Position numbers and translations under genes: made by a program
Part shown: one piece after another, positions 40,916 through 49,811 of the stretch
How positions within the stretch are numbered: position 1 is the first letter of the stretch
How the letters are laid out: each line of letters opens with the position of its first letter
Source: Planctomycetota bacterium
Lineage (GTDB): Bacteria; Planctomycetota; Phycisphaerae; Sedimentisphaerales; Anaerohalosphaeraceae
Assembly: GCA_019456225.1 (NCBI GenBank)
Contig: VRUI01000011.1
Coordinates: 23,895 to 87,894 of the forward strand
Direction of reading: 5' to 3'
Length of the DNA: 64,000 nt
The notes under the pieces: generated by a model
Seen by the model: the letters and a program-made list of their open reading frames with translations, nothing else
The model's database searches: none
What the model was told of the DNA's origin: nothing

Positions 40916-42583
40916 ATGAATATGTTTTGTTATCAATGCGAACAGAGTGCCGACTCGAGCGGTTGTACCGCTTACGGAGTCTGCGGAAAAGATCCGGAAA
41001 CCGCCGCGCTTCAGGATCTGCTTATCTATGCGGTCAAGGACATCTGCCGCTATGCGCACAGGTGCTATGAATTGGGCGAAAGGGATCGTGATGTTGACGT
41101 CTTTGTTGTCGAAGCTCTCTACAGTACGCTTACGAATGTAAACTTTGATGTCTCCAGATTCTGCCGTTTGCTCGAACAGGCTGCTGACTACAAACAAACG
41201 ATTCGCCATCTCTACGAAGATTGCGAAAGGAAATCCGGCGGGATTCCGGAAGTTCTCGACTGTCCCGTCGAATGGTGGAAAGATTTCTGCGACCTTAACA
41301 GCATGATCTCCAAAGGCGAATCGGTTACCATACAGAACCAGGTCGCCGACATTGGAGAAGATATAACAAGTCTGCAGGAAACTCTCGTTTATGGGATAAA
41401 GGGCATGGCCGCTTACATAGATCACGCCTGGATACTGGGGTATGAAGATGCCGGGCTCTATGAGTTTATCCACTGTGCTATGGACTGCCTTACGCGTACG
41501 CCCAATAATTCCGACGAGCTGCTCAGGAAGGTCTTAAAATGCGGCGAGATGAATCTTCGGACCATGGAACTCCTGGACAGGGCTCATACCGAAACATTCG
41601 GTACTCCCGAACCTACCAACGTCCGGGTAAGCCCTGTCGCGGGTAAATGCATCGCCGTGTCCGGCCATGACATCAAGGACCTGGAAGATATCCTCAGACA
41701 GACCGAAGGCAAAGGCATCAATGTCTATACGCATGGCGAAATGCTCAATTGCGGCGCTTATCCGGAGCTGAAAAAGTACAGCCACTTCGTAGGTAATTAC
41801 GGCGGGGCGTGGCAGGACCAGCGGCAGGAATTCGACGCGTTCCCGGGGTCGATACTTATGACAACAAACTGCCTTCAAAAGCCTAAAGACAGCTATAAGG
41901 ACAGGATCTTTACAACAGGGCTTGTCGGCTGGCCGGGTGTGACGCATCTTGAAGAAAAGGATTTTACTCCGGTAATAACTGCGGCGCTTAACGAAAAAGG
42001 GTTCGCCGAGGACCAGCACGAAAAATTCATTATGACCGGTTTTGCTCACCATGCGGTATTGAGCGTCGCCGACAAGATCGTCGAGCTGGTAAAGGATGGT
42101 AAGATCCGCCATTTCTTTTTGATCGGCGGCTGTGACGGGGCCAAACCCGGAAGAAACTATTTCAGCGAGTTAGCCAGAAAGGTTCCGGATGACTGCATGA
42201 TCCTGACGCTGGCTTGCGGAAAATACCGATTTAACAAGCACGAATTCGGTGAGATCGGTGGAATCCCAAGGCTTATCGATTGCGGCCAGTGCAACGACGC
42301 GTACTCGGCAATAAGGATCGCGACAGGGCTTGCAAAGGCGTTCGGATGCGGTGTAAACGAGTTGCCGATTTCGTTTGTTGTGTCATGGTTCGAGCAAAAG
42401 GCGGTGGCTATACTGCTTACGCTGTTGCATCTGGGAATAAAGGATATACGTCTTGGACCATCGCTGCCGGCGTTTTTCAGCCCTAACGTGATGAAGATTC
42501 TCGTCGACAAATTCGGTATTAAAGGGATCGGCCAGGTTGACAGTGATCTTGCCGAAATGCTTGCTTCTGTTAATATTAGCTAG
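40916..42583 (+). CDS. hcp: Hybrid cluster protein (hydroxylamine/NO reductase)
   Basis: 555 residues. Carries a cubane cluster and the hybrid Fe-S-O cluster; reduces NO to N2O or hydroxylamine to ammonia, and protects against nitrosative stress. N-terminal cysteines C5, C8, C17 and C23 (C-x2-C-x8-C-x5-C) are spaced as in strict anaerobes' class I proteins. Hybrid-cluster ligands lie in the later conserved stretches (for example GEMLNCGAYPEL, IGGCDGAKPGRNYF, LACGKYRFNKHEFG). Start ATG 40916 has AAAGGAAGG upstream. It stands in the redox-stress series after superoxide reductase. No separate hcr reductase gene is near. Confidence 0.96.
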   Translation: MNMFCYQCEQSADSSGCTAYGVCGKDPETAALQDLLIYAVKDICRYAHRCYELGERDRDVDVFVVEALYSTLTNVNFDVSRFCRLLEQAADYKQTIRHLYEDCERKSGGIPEVLDCPVEWWKDFCDLNSMISKGESVTIQNQVADIGEDITSLQETLVYGIKGMAAYIDHAWILGYEDAGLYEFIHCAMDCLTRTPNNSDELLRKVLKCGEMNLRTMELLDRAHTETFGTPEPTNVRVSPVAGKCIAVSGHDIKDLEDILRQTEGKGINVYTHGEMLNCGAYPELKKYSHFVGNYGGAWQDQRQEFDAFPGSILMTTNCLQKPKDSYKDRIFTTGLVGWPGVTHLEEKDFTPVITAALNEKGFAEDQHEKFIMTGFAHHAVLSVADKIVELVKDGKIRHFFLIGGCDGAKPGRNYFSELARKVPDDCMILTLACGKYRFNKHEFGEIGGIPRLIDCGQCNDAYSAIRIATGLAKAFGCGVNELPISFVVSWFEQKAVAILLTLLHLGIKDIRLGPSLPAFFSPNVMKILVDKFGIKGIGQVDSDLAEMLASVNIS

Positions 42584-42752
42584 AGCAATTAAATTTTTAG
42601 TGTATGGCTTATGCCTGTTGCGGCTTTGACCAGCGGCGTTAGAAATACTCAGCAATGGACAGCATTGCCTGCGTTTTCTGCCTTGCCGGCCAAAGTCCTC
42701 ACGACGGCCTAAGCCTATACATAAAAAGTTTAAGTGCTCTAAATTAGAGATT

Positions 42753-42778
42753 TCAAACTGACTGATCGGAAAGTTTGA
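42753..42778 (+). promoter_or_regulatory. TCAAACT/AGTTTGA hairpin upstream of the hydrolase-like gene
   Basis: TCAAACT (42753-42759) and AGTTTGA (42772-42778), the first module of the composite element alone, followed by the AGAGGAG ribosome binding site. Lies 15 nt before the start codon. Confidence 0.6.
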
Positions 42779-42793
42779 CTAGAGGAGAATAAA

Positions 42794-43468
42794 ATGAGTG
42801 GGAGAGTTAAAGTAACGCAAAATGTTCAGGAGGTTACCATCCCTGTAATGGGTGCCGTTGAGATCGGTGCGTCTCTGAGCATTGTTGAAGGTTCAGGTTC
42901 TATCGTAGTAATGGGTTATGGCAGCGGCTCGGGCAGATTCAGTTCCAGGAATTGTTTTATCGCCGAAGAGCTTAACAAGGCCGGTCATTCCACGCTGCTT
43001 GTTGACCTTTTGACCGTCGATGAAGAGGAGGTAGACCTTGAGACCGGCGAGTACCGTTTCGATATAGAACTGCTTGTTAACAGGACTAAAATTGCGACCA
43101 AATGGATAATGCAAGGCGAGCAAACCGGTAAATTGGACGTGGTATATTTCGGATCGAATGCGTCGGCTGCGTCTGCTTTGTTAGCTGCCGCTGACCTGGG
43201 CGAAACCGTAAAGGCGGTAGTCTCACAGGGAGGCAGATGCGATCTTGTCGAATTCGAACTACCGATGGTTAAGTCGCCTGCCTTGTTTATTGTCGGAGAA
43301 AATGACAATTTCATAACCGGTGTTACCCGCAAGGCGATGGGGTGTATGCGGTCAGAGAAAAAACTTGTGGTTATCGAGGGCGCTAGCCATTATTTTGAAG
43401 AGCCGGGCGCAATTGAGGAAGTTGCCGACGCCGCGACAACCTGGCTTACGGAAGTTATGGGGGTATAG
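42794..43468 (+). CDS. Alpha/beta-hydrolase fold protein (dienelactone hydrolase-like), probable pseudoenzyme
   Basis: 224 residues of the dienelactone hydrolase-like superfamily that is often encoded next to, or fused with, a phosphoribosyltransferase, as here. Asp (VGENDNF) and His (GASHYFEEPG) of the triad look present. The nucleophile elbow, usually G-x-S-x-G (such as FGASTGAAAAL), reads GSNAS at residues 120-124, with Asn122 in place of the Ser, so hydrolysis by the usual mechanism is doubtful. Start ATG 42794 with AGAGGAG upstream. Two bases separate its stop from the next start, so both are surely co-translated. Role unknown. Confidence 0.8.
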   Translation: MSGRVKVTQNVQEVTIPVMGAVEIGASLSIVEGSGSIVVMGYGSGSGRFSSRNCFIAEELNKAGHSTLLVDLLTVDEEEVDLETGEYRFDIELLVNRTKIATKWIMQGEQTGKLDVVYFGSNASAASALLAAADLGETVKAVVSQGGRCDLVEFELPMVKSPALFIVGENDNFITGVTRKAMGCMRSEKKLVVIEGASHYFEEPGAIEEVADAATTWLTEVMGV

Positions 43469-43470
43469 AG

Positions 43471-44121
43471 ATGTTCGAGGATAGACTTGATGCAGGCAGA
43501 CGGTTAGCCCTGGCTATGCAGAATTATCAGGGTGAAGATGTTGTTGTTCTTGCCATTGCCCGGGGCGGTGTACCGGTCGGTTACCAGGTTGCCAGGCACT
43601 TACATGCCGAGTTTGATATCATCGTCGCACGAAAACTACCGTATCCCTATAATGCCGAAGCCGGATTTGGAGCTGTTGCCGAAGACGGAACGACGTTTAT
43701 TTTTCCCGATGCATTTGACAAATTCGATCAGAAGACCATCAACGAGGTTATCCATCAACAGACGGACGAACTTTATCGCAGGATCAACGCTTTGCGTGCC
43801 GGCAGCCCGCTAATAAACATTGAGGGAAAGACGGTTATACTCGTCGATGACGGAATTGCTATGGGATCGACCATGCGGGTTTGTGTGACGCTTTGCAAAA
43901 ACAGAAAAGCAAAAAAGATCGTCGTAGGCAGTCCTGTTTCCGGTATGGATACCGCAAAGGAGTTCGCGTCGCTAGCCGATGATGTAATAATTCTTGATAC
44001 TCCGCCGGATTTCCGCGCAGTTGCGCAGGTTTATCTGAACTGGTCCGATGTCAGCGACCGGGAGGTTATTGATCTTGTACATCAGTGGGAATATGAAAAA
44101 CAACAGGTAATTGGCCATTGA
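43471..44121 (+). CDS. Phosphoribosyltransferase family protein
   Basis: 216 residues with the type I phosphoribosyltransferase fold. PRPP-binding motif VILVDDGIAMGSTM (residues about 124-137) and the N-terminal IARGGVPVGYQVA. It is the kind linked to dienelactone hydrolase-like proteins (COG1926-like) and not a recognised purine or pyrimidine salvage enzyme. Starts 2 nt after the previous gene. Its TGA stop is immediately followed by the next intergenic composite element. Substrate unknown. Confidence 0.85.
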   Translation: MFEDRLDAGRRLALAMQNYQGEDVVVLAIARGGVPVGYQVARHLHAEFDIIVARKLPYPYNAEAGFGAVAEDGTTFIFPDAFDKFDQKTINEVIHQQTDELYRRINALRAGSPLINIEGKTVILVDDGIAMGSTMRVCVTLCKNRKAKKIVVGSPVSGMDTAKEFASLADDVIILDTPPDFRAVAQVYLNWSDVSDREVIDLVHQWEYEKQQVIGH

Positions 44122-44122
44122 C

Positions 44123-44203
44123 TCAAACTGACCCATTGGCCAGTTTGATAATTACTAATTACTAATTACGAATTAAGGAAACGGCCTTGCGGCCGAGGCA
44201 TTA
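44123..44203 (+). repeat. Composite intergenic element, copy 3, complete
   Basis: Clearest copy. Hairpin TCAAACTG...CAGTTTGA (44123-44148) one base after the stop codon of the phosphoribosyltransferase gene; ATTACTA, ATTACTA, ATTACGA heptamers (44150-44175); hairpin CGGCC-TTGC-GGCCG (44182-44195); AGGCATTATT; then AAGGGG and ATG 44227. Confidence 0.88.
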
Positions 44204-44226
44204 TTACAAATAATAAGGGGATTGTG

Positions 44227-44667
44227 ATGAGTGTTATTGTTGAGGAACTTGTTAGTATAGAGCGACTTGTTAAGTTGCTTAACGTTGATCTGTCGCTGGA
44301 GTATTCGGCGGGGATTCAATATATTCAGCATGCGGCGGTGATGACCGGGGCGATGTATGGCGATATTATCAAGGAGTTGAAGATACACGCTACCGAGGAG
44401 TTCGGCCATGCGATGGTTCTTGCCGATCAGATATCGTTTCTGGGCGGTGTGCCTACCGCAGAGGTAGGTCAGATAAAGACTTCCTGCGATAATGTTGAGA
44501 TGCTCGAACAGGACCTGGCAGGGGAGGTCGACGCGATAAGGCGGTACAAATTGAGAATAGACCAGGCAGAGAGTCTGAAAGAGTATGCCCTTGCCGGTCA
44601 ACTTCGAGCGATACTGGCAATGGAGCAGGAACACGCGATGGATCTGATGCAGGCTTTGGGGCTATGA
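44227..44667 (+). CDS. Ferritin-like (bacterioferritin-type) protein
   Basis: 146 residues forming a four-helix bundle. Metal-binding residues fit a di-iron ferritin-like centre: Glu in LSLEYSAG, ExxH in ATEEFGHAM, Glu in GEVDAIRRY, ExxH in MEQEHAMDL. Probably stores iron or uses peroxide, which fits with superoxide reductase and Hcp nearby. The sequence is closer to bacterioferritin than to rubrerythrin: no rubredoxin domain. Start ATG 44227 with AAGGGG eight nt upstream; the GTG at 44224 is less likely. Confidence 0.88.
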   Translation: MSVIVEELVSIERLVKLLNVDLSLEYSAGIQYIQHAAVMTGAMYGDIIKELKIHATEEFGHAMVLADQISFLGGVPTAEVGQIKTSCDNVEMLEQDLAGEVDAIRRYKLRIDQAESLKEYALAGQLRAILAMEQEHAMDLMQALGL

Positions 44668-45045
44668 GAGTTTAAGCTAAACCCGCAGTCCATTACAGTA
44701 TGTTCCTTGAAAAACTACACCTTTACTACACCGTTATTACACCGCTTTTTCAATAGTCTGATTTAAAACATCTAGTATATCTTGTGAAAAGTGCGTTTTT
44801 GGCTTTATGGCAACGATTTACCTTATATGCGGGTGAAATTTACCCAGTGTATCTATTTCATTTACTAATTTTTGCTTTTTCTCAGAAATTCTTGAGAAAA
44901 CAGCATGATCTAAGCCCCTCCTGCCTTGATTTATCGTAGATTTAACATATTAGGTGCTAGTGTTTTATTGTTTTTAATGATATAATACTTGGTTAAATTT
45001 ATTGTTGGATTTTTCGTGTAAATATTGTTTTTTTGAGAATTTGAT
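44668..45045. other. AT-rich intergenic region
   Basis: 378 bases. A TATAAT occurs at 44981-44986, about 60 nt before nfnA, but with a poor -35. No terminator, RNA or repeat that I recognise. It separates the stress series from the nfn genes. Confidence 0.5.
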
Positions 45046-45900
45046 ATGCAGCATAAGATTTTGTGTAAAGAACAGCTTTCGGAGAATGTTTTTCGGATCG
45101 AGGTTGAGGCGGCGCTGATCGCGCGGGCTCGCAAGCCGGGTCAATTCGTTATTGTTGGTGTGGCCGATGAGTACAGCGAGAGGATTCCTTTGACTATTGC
45201 CGGTGCTCATCCTGACAAGGGGACCATCGAGCTTATCTTCCAGCGGGTTGGTAAGAGCACCGCCGAGATGGCTGATATGAATGAAGGCGACAGCCTTGGA
45301 TATATCGTAGGGCCTTTGGGACAGCCTACTCATGTTGCCAAGGTTGGCACGGTTGTATGTGTCGGCGGTGGGATCGGAAATGCTCCTTTGCTTCCTATAG
45401 CGACGGCTATGAAAGAGGCGGGTAATAAGATTATCAGCATAATCGGCGCACGGGATAAGGGACTGATCATTCTTGAGAAGGAGTTTGCGGCTATCAGCGA
45501 CGAGCTTATCGTTGTTACCGACGATGGTTCTTACGGCCGTAAGGGTCTTGTTACCGAGCCTTTGGCAGAGATTTGCGAAAGTGTAAAGCCGGATCTGGCT
45601 ATCGTTATCGGGCCGACTATTATGATGAAGTTTTGCTGCAAGACGACCGAACCGTTTGGAGTGCATACGCTTGTTTCGCTTAATACGATCATGGTCGATG
45701 GCACTGGTATGTGTGGCGGGTGCCGGGTGGAAGTCGGCGGCGAGACTAAGTTTGTCTGTGTTGACGGGCCTGAATTCGACGGGCATAAGGTTGACTTCGA
45801 CCAGATGATGCGGCGGCTTGGGGCGTATAAGGTGCAGGAACAGAAGGCTCTTGAAGAGTATAAGCATAAATGCCGATTTGGGCTAAAAAATAACGAATAG
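45046..45900 (+). CDS. nfnA: NfnA / ferredoxin-NADP+ reductase subunit alpha (SudB-like)
   Basis: 284 residues. FAD and NAD(H)-binding reductase fold (about 1-220), with GGGIGNAPLLPIA at about 105-117 and a C-terminal [2Fe-2S]-type site (GMCGGCRV, then FVCVDGPEF). With NfnB it makes the electron-bifurcating NADH-dependent reduced ferredoxin:NADP+ oxidoreductase of anaerobes, which links ferredoxin, NADH and NADPH pools in the cytoplasm; the sulfide dehydrogenase SudAB is similar. Start ATG 45046. nfnB follows after a 250-bp gap with a leader hairpin. Confidence 0.93.
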   Translation: MQHKILCKEQLSENVFRIEVEAALIARARKPGQFVIVGVADEYSERIPLTIAGAHPDKGTIELIFQRVGKSTAEMADMNEGDSLGYIVGPLGQPTHVAKVGTVVCVGGGIGNAPLLPIATAMKEAGNKIISIIGARDKGLIILEKEFAAISDELIVVTDDGSYGRKGLVTEPLAEICESVKPDLAIVIGPTIMMKFCCKTTEPFGVHTLVSLNTIMVDGTGMCGGCRVEVGGETKFVCVDGPEFDGHKVDFDQMMRRLGAYKVQEQKALEEYKHKCRFGLKNNE

Positions 45901-46150
45901 ATTTTTTATCCGCGGATTTCGCAGATTACGCGGATTCTGTTTAAATGTAAAAATCAAAATGACAGATTAATATTTAAAATTTGGCATAGAGTGTTTTGTT
46001 GAAATGTGCATACAACTATTGTGAGTTTTTTCTGTTTTTCCTTTTTGCCACAGAGGGCCACAGAGAAAAAAGGAGAAAAGATAAAAACAAAACTGAAACC
46101 GCCTTCGGCGGAGACTATTTTAATTTAACTTACGCTAGGATTTATTAGTG
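45901..46150. repeat. Intergenic repeats and leader hairpin between nfnA and nfnB
   Basis: CGCGGATTTCGCAGATTACG-like 9-bp periodic DNA at about 45910-45940 (related at 47615-47648 and 53974-54003), GCCACAGAGG duplicate near 46050-46070, then hairpin CCGCC-TTC-GGCGG (46099-46111) with AGACTATTTTAATTT, 39 nt before the nfnB start. Confidence 0.7.
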
Positions 46151-47614
46151 ATGGATGATAATAAGATGTTGGAAGAATTGTTGGAAAAACAAGCGGCTGG
46201 TGAGCTTAAGGCTAAGATGCGTTATGAGATACCTGCCCAGGATATGCCTGTTCAGGATGGAACTGTTCGCAGGAGCAATGTCAGCGAAGTTGCTCTCGGG
46301 TATACCGAATTGCAGGCTCGGCTTGAGGCTATGCGGTGTTTGCAGTGTAAGACTGCTCCGTGTATGAAGGGGTGCCCCGTAAAAATAAGAATAAGAGATT
46401 TTGTCAGTGCGATCGCTGACGGTGATTATGGCAAGTCGCTTGCGATCATTAAAGAGAATTCACTTTTGCCGGCAGTCTGCGGCAGGGTTTGTCCGCAGGA
46501 GGTTCAGTGCCAGGAGACTTGCACTGTCGGTCTGAAGTTTAAAGACGTCGAAAAGTCGGTCTCTATCGGTCGGCTTGAGCGGTTTGTCGCCGACTGGGGA
46601 CGCGGTGAGGGCGGTGTTCCCCAAGTTGCCCCCGAGACGGGCAAGAAGGTTGCTGTTGTTGGCGCCGGTCCCGGTGGTATTGTTGTTGCCGCCGATATCA
46701 GAAGGGCCGGTCACGATGTGACTTTGTTCGAGGCGTTCCACAAACCCGGCGGCGTGCTTGTTTATGGTATCCCGGAGTTTCGGCTTCCTAAGGCTATCGT
46801 TGCCGAGGAGATCGAGGTTCTTGATAAGATGGGCGTTAAGATCGTGTGCAACTTTATCGTCGGCAGGACTCGGACCATAGAAGAGCTTATGGCCGAAGAC
46901 GGTTTCGACGCGGTCTATGTCGGCGTTGGGGCGGGGCTTCCTAGCTTTATGGGTATCGACGGCGAACAGCTTGTCGGTGTTTACAGCGCAAACGAATATC
47001 TCACGCGGGCGAACCTTATGAAGGCTTACGATTTTGGCAAAGGGGCCGATACACCTATCGCGATGTCGAAGAAAGTCGCGGTGCTTGGCGGCGGAAATGT
47101 TGCTATGGACTCGGCGAGGACGGCTGTTCGCTTGGGTGCGGAAAAGGTGTACCTTGTTTATCGCCGCAGCGAAATAGAGATGCCCGCACGAGTTGAAGAA
47201 GTTCACCACGCAAAAGAAGAGGGCGTTGAGTTCTGCACGCTGCAAAATCCAAAGCGAATAATCGGAACCGAAGACGGGATGGTTAAGTCCCTCGAATGCC
47301 TCAAGTACGAACTGGGCGAGCCGGACGATTCCGGCAGAAGACGCCCGATACCAATAGAAGGCAGCGAGTTCATCCTCGACGTCGATACGGTGATAGTAGC
47401 TATCGGCAATGGAGCAAACCCGCTAATCGGGCAAACAACACCGGGCCTGGAACTAAACAAGTGGGGCAATATCATTGTCGACGACAAGTGCAAAACCTCG
47501 CTGGACGGCGTATACGCTGGCGGAGACATAGTACTAGGCGCAGCGACGGTAATCCTGGCAATGGGACAGGGGAGGATAGCAGCGGCTGCGATTAACGAAT
47601 TTCTTGCGGAGTAA
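46151..47614 (+). CDS. nfnB: NfnB / glutamate synthase small subunit-like (SudA-like)
   Basis: 487 residues. N-terminal Fe-S domain (two 4Fe-4S sites: CLQCKTAPCMKGCP and CGRVCPQEVQCQETC), then FAD-binding (VVGAGPGGIVVAADI) and NADPH-binding (VLGGGNVAMDSART) domains. Together with NfnA forms the bifurcating complex. Alone, similar proteins are annotated as gltD-like; the pairing with NfnA settles the role. ATG 46151 chosen over GTG 46148. Followed by a bidirectional terminator that it shares with the convergent fhs gene. Confidence 0.93.
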   Translation: MDDNKMLEELLEKQAAGELKAKMRYEIPAQDMPVQDGTVRRSNVSEVALGYTELQARLEAMRCLQCKTAPCMKGCPVKIRIRDFVSAIADGDYGKSLAIIKENSLLPAVCGRVCPQEVQCQETCTVGLKFKDVEKSVSIGRLERFVADWGRGEGGVPQVAPETGKKVAVVGAGPGGIVVAADIRRAGHDVTLFEAFHKPGGVLVYGIPEFRLPKAIVAEEIEVLDKMGVKIVCNFIVGRTRTIEELMAEDGFDAVYVGVGAGLPSFMGIDGEQLVGVYSANEYLTRANLMKAYDFGKGADTPIAMSKKVAVLGGGNVAMDSARTAVRLGAEKVYLVYRRSEIEMPARVEEVHHAKEEGVEFCTLQNPKRIIGTEDGMVKSLECLKYELGEPDDSGRRRPIPIEGSEFILDVDTVIVAIGNGANPLIGQTTPGLELNKWGNIIVDDKCKTSLDGVYAGGDIVLGAATVILAMGQGRIAAAAINEFLAE

Positions 47615-47657
47615 TTTATCTGCGGATTACGCAGATTACGCGGATTATTAAAAAAAT

Positions 47658-47695
47658 AAAAAAGCCTCCCGGCGATTTGCACGAGAGGCTTTTTT
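47658..47695. terminator. Bidirectional terminator between nfnB and fhs
   Basis: AAAAAAGCCTC (47658-47668) pairs with GAGGCTTTTTT (47685-47695), loop of 16 nt, T-tracts on both strands. It sits between two convergent genes and can serve both. Confidence 0.88.
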
Positions 47696-47732
47696 GTTTT
47701 TTAATCATCAATTATAAATCATCAATTATCAA

Positions 47733-49496
47733 TTAGAAAAGTCCCTGGACTTTTCCTGTTTCTACGTCTACATCTATTTTTCTGTAGGCCGGGTTCGAGG
47801 CTGTTCCGGGCAGGAGTTTAATTCCTCCGGCTAGCGGAACTATGAAGCCCGCTCCTTTGTATACGAGAATGTCGTTGATCGGGAGTATGAAGTCCTTCGG
47901 ACGGTTCTTCATTACCGGATCGTGCGACAGTGACAGGTGGGTCTTGACCATACATGTTCCAAGCTTGCATGCTTCTGGATCTGCTTCGAGTGCTTCGGCT
48001 TTCTTTGTTGCTTCGTCTGAGTATGATACGCCGCATGCTCCGTAAACTTCCTTGGCGATGAGTTCGATGCGTTCTCTAAGCGGCATTTCCAGGTCGTATA
48101 GGAATTTGAATTCGCTTTCCATTTCACAGGCTTCGACTACCGCTTCTGCCAGTTCTACCGCGCCTTCGCCGCCTTTTAGCCAGTGTTCCGACAGTGCCGC
48201 GAGTGCACCGTTTTCTTTTGCGATCTTTTTGACCAGTTCGATCTCGGCTGGTGTGTCGGTATAGAAGCTGTTTACACAGACGACAGGTGTTACGCCGCTT
48301 TTCTTGACGATCTCTATGCATGCGATGAGGTTTTCGCAGCCTTCTTCGACCAGTGCGAGGTTTTCCCTGGTGTATTCTTCGCTAAGCGGTGCGCCAGGTT
48401 TGACTTCCGGTCCGCCGCCGTGCATCTTAAGAGCACGAATAGTCGCTACGATAACAACGCAGTCTGGTTTCATGCCTGACATGCGGCATTTTAGGTTCCA
48501 GAACTTTTCAAAACCGATGTCGGCTCCGAATCCGCTTTCTGTTACGAGATAGTCGCTCAGTTTGCTGCCGATGCGGTCGGCGATGATCGAGCTTTGACCG
48601 ATGGCGATGTTGGCGAAAGGCCCTGCGTGTACGAATACCGGCTGGCCTTCGATTGTCTGGAGCAGGTTGGGGTTAAGTGCGTCTACCATCCATGCCGTCA
48701 TCGCACCGTCTACTTCCAGGTCGGCAGTTGTTACGTCGTTGCCCTGTTTGTCGTAAGCGACGACGATTTTGCCCATACGCTCACGCATGTCCTTAAGGTC
48801 GCGGGCGACAGCGAGTATCGCCATGATCTCGCTGGATACGGTGATCTGGAATCCTGACTCCATCTCGAAGCCATCCATCTTTCCGCCTCTGCCGATTATA
48901 ATATTTCTCAGTGCCTGTGCACAAAAGTCGATAGCCCATTTCATCTGAACATTGTTGGGGTCGATGTCGAGGCGTTTGAGATTGCTCTTTGCAAGACGTG
49001 CATCGTCATAGTTACGTTCGTGCTGCATTCTTGAAGTGAGCGCGACCATTGCGAGGTTGTGTGCGTTTGTGATCGAATCGATGTCGCCTGTCAACCGGAT
49101 CGAAAAGGGCGTAAGCGGAATGCACTGGGCCAGTCCGCCGCCGGCTGCTGAGCCTTTGATGTTGAATGTCGGCCCGCCGCTTGGTTGACGGATAGCGCCG
49201 ACAACGCGTTTTTTAAGTACGCCGAGACCCTGGATCAGGCCGATAGCCGTCGTGGTTTTGCCTTCGCCAAGCGGTGTCGGCGTGATCGCGGTGACGTCGA
49301 TGAATTTTGCTTCGGGTGCGTCTTTGAGACGGTCGAGGACTTTCATGTAGTCGACTTTTGCGAGGTTGCGTCCCATCGGCAGCAGTTCGTCTTCGGTGAT
49401 ACCGAGATCGGCAGCAATCTGTTTAATGGGAATGATGTTTTCTTCGGCTGCTTCGGCGACTTCCCAGTCGGCCATTTTTGTGGGGTCAAGTTTCAT
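47733..49496 (-). CDS. fhs: Formate-tetrahydrofolate ligase
   Basis: 587 residues. Joins formate to tetrahydrofolate using ATP; part of the Wood-Ljungdahl methyl branch or of C1 metabolism generally. ATP-binding loop [13 protein letters not shown] at residues about 72-84, and [19 protein letters not shown] near 104. Length and motifs normal. Whether it serves acetogenic carbon fixation cannot be told, as no other pathway genes are here; serine deamination and C1 use are both consistent. An inverted repeat at 49546-49562 lies upstream. Confidence 0.96.
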   Translation of the reverse strand: MKLDPTKMADWEVAEAAEENIIPIKQIAADLGITEDELLPMGRNLAKVDYMKVLDRLKDAPEAKFIDVTAITPTPLGEGKTTTAIGLIQGLGVLKKRVVGAIRQPSGGPTFNIKGSAAGGGLAQCIPLTPFSIRLTGDIDSITNAHNLAMVALTSRMQHERNYDDARLAKSNLKRLDIDPNNVQMKWAIDFCAQALRNIIIGRGGKMDGFEMESGFQITVSSEIMAILAVARDLKDMRERMGKIVVAYDKQGNDVTTADLEVDGAMTAWMVDALNPNLLQTIEGQPVFVHAGPFANIAIGQSSIIADRIGSKLSDYLVTESGFGADIGFEKFWNLKCRMSGMKPDCVVIVATIRALKMHGGGPEVKPGAPLSEEYTRENLALVEEGCENLIACIEIVKKSGVTPVVCVNSFYTDTPAEIELVKKIAKENGALAALSEHWLKGGEGAVELAEAVVEACEMESEFKFLYDLEMPLRERIELIAKEVYGACGVSYSDEATKKAEALEADPEACKLGTCMVKTHLSLSHDPVMKNRPKDFILPINDILVYKGAGFIVPLAGGIKLLPGTASNPAYRKIDVDVETGKVQGLF

Positions 49497-49811
49497 AATT
49501 GATCATCTCTCTATATTAAACCTCGTTAGCGATTAATAATTCTGGTTGCATAATATATGCAAAGGAAATGAAATGCAACGCCCACCTCGCGGTTTACCAG
49601 AATTGTGCAACAGTATAGCTGAATATTTACATGAAAACCCGCTTTTCGGGTTTAATGGCTGTTTTTTTAAATAAGGGTACCTCAATTTTTTTTGGAATTT
49701 CACGTTGAATTTTAAAGGAATGAAGTTAGCATCCATCTCTTTTATAGGCAAGCGAAATCCAAAAATAAGTATTTACCACAGTATTTGCCTTGAAATGTGA
49801 AGAATTTACGT
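49497..49811. other. Intergenic region between fhs and the HD gene
   Basis: 315 bases. Besides the palindrome at 49546, there is a stem AAACCCG (49635-49641) with CGGGTTT (49647-49653), which on the minus strand is followed by TTC and could weakly terminate the HD gene transcript. Nothing else recognised. Confidence 0.45.
49546..49562. promoter_or_regulatory. Palindromic candidate operator upstream of fhs
   Basis: TTGCATA-ATA-TATGCAA, a perfect 7-bp inverted repeat with 3-bp centre, 50-66 nt upstream of the fhs start. No regulator gene is adjacent; the site is proposed from symmetry only. Confidence 0.4.
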
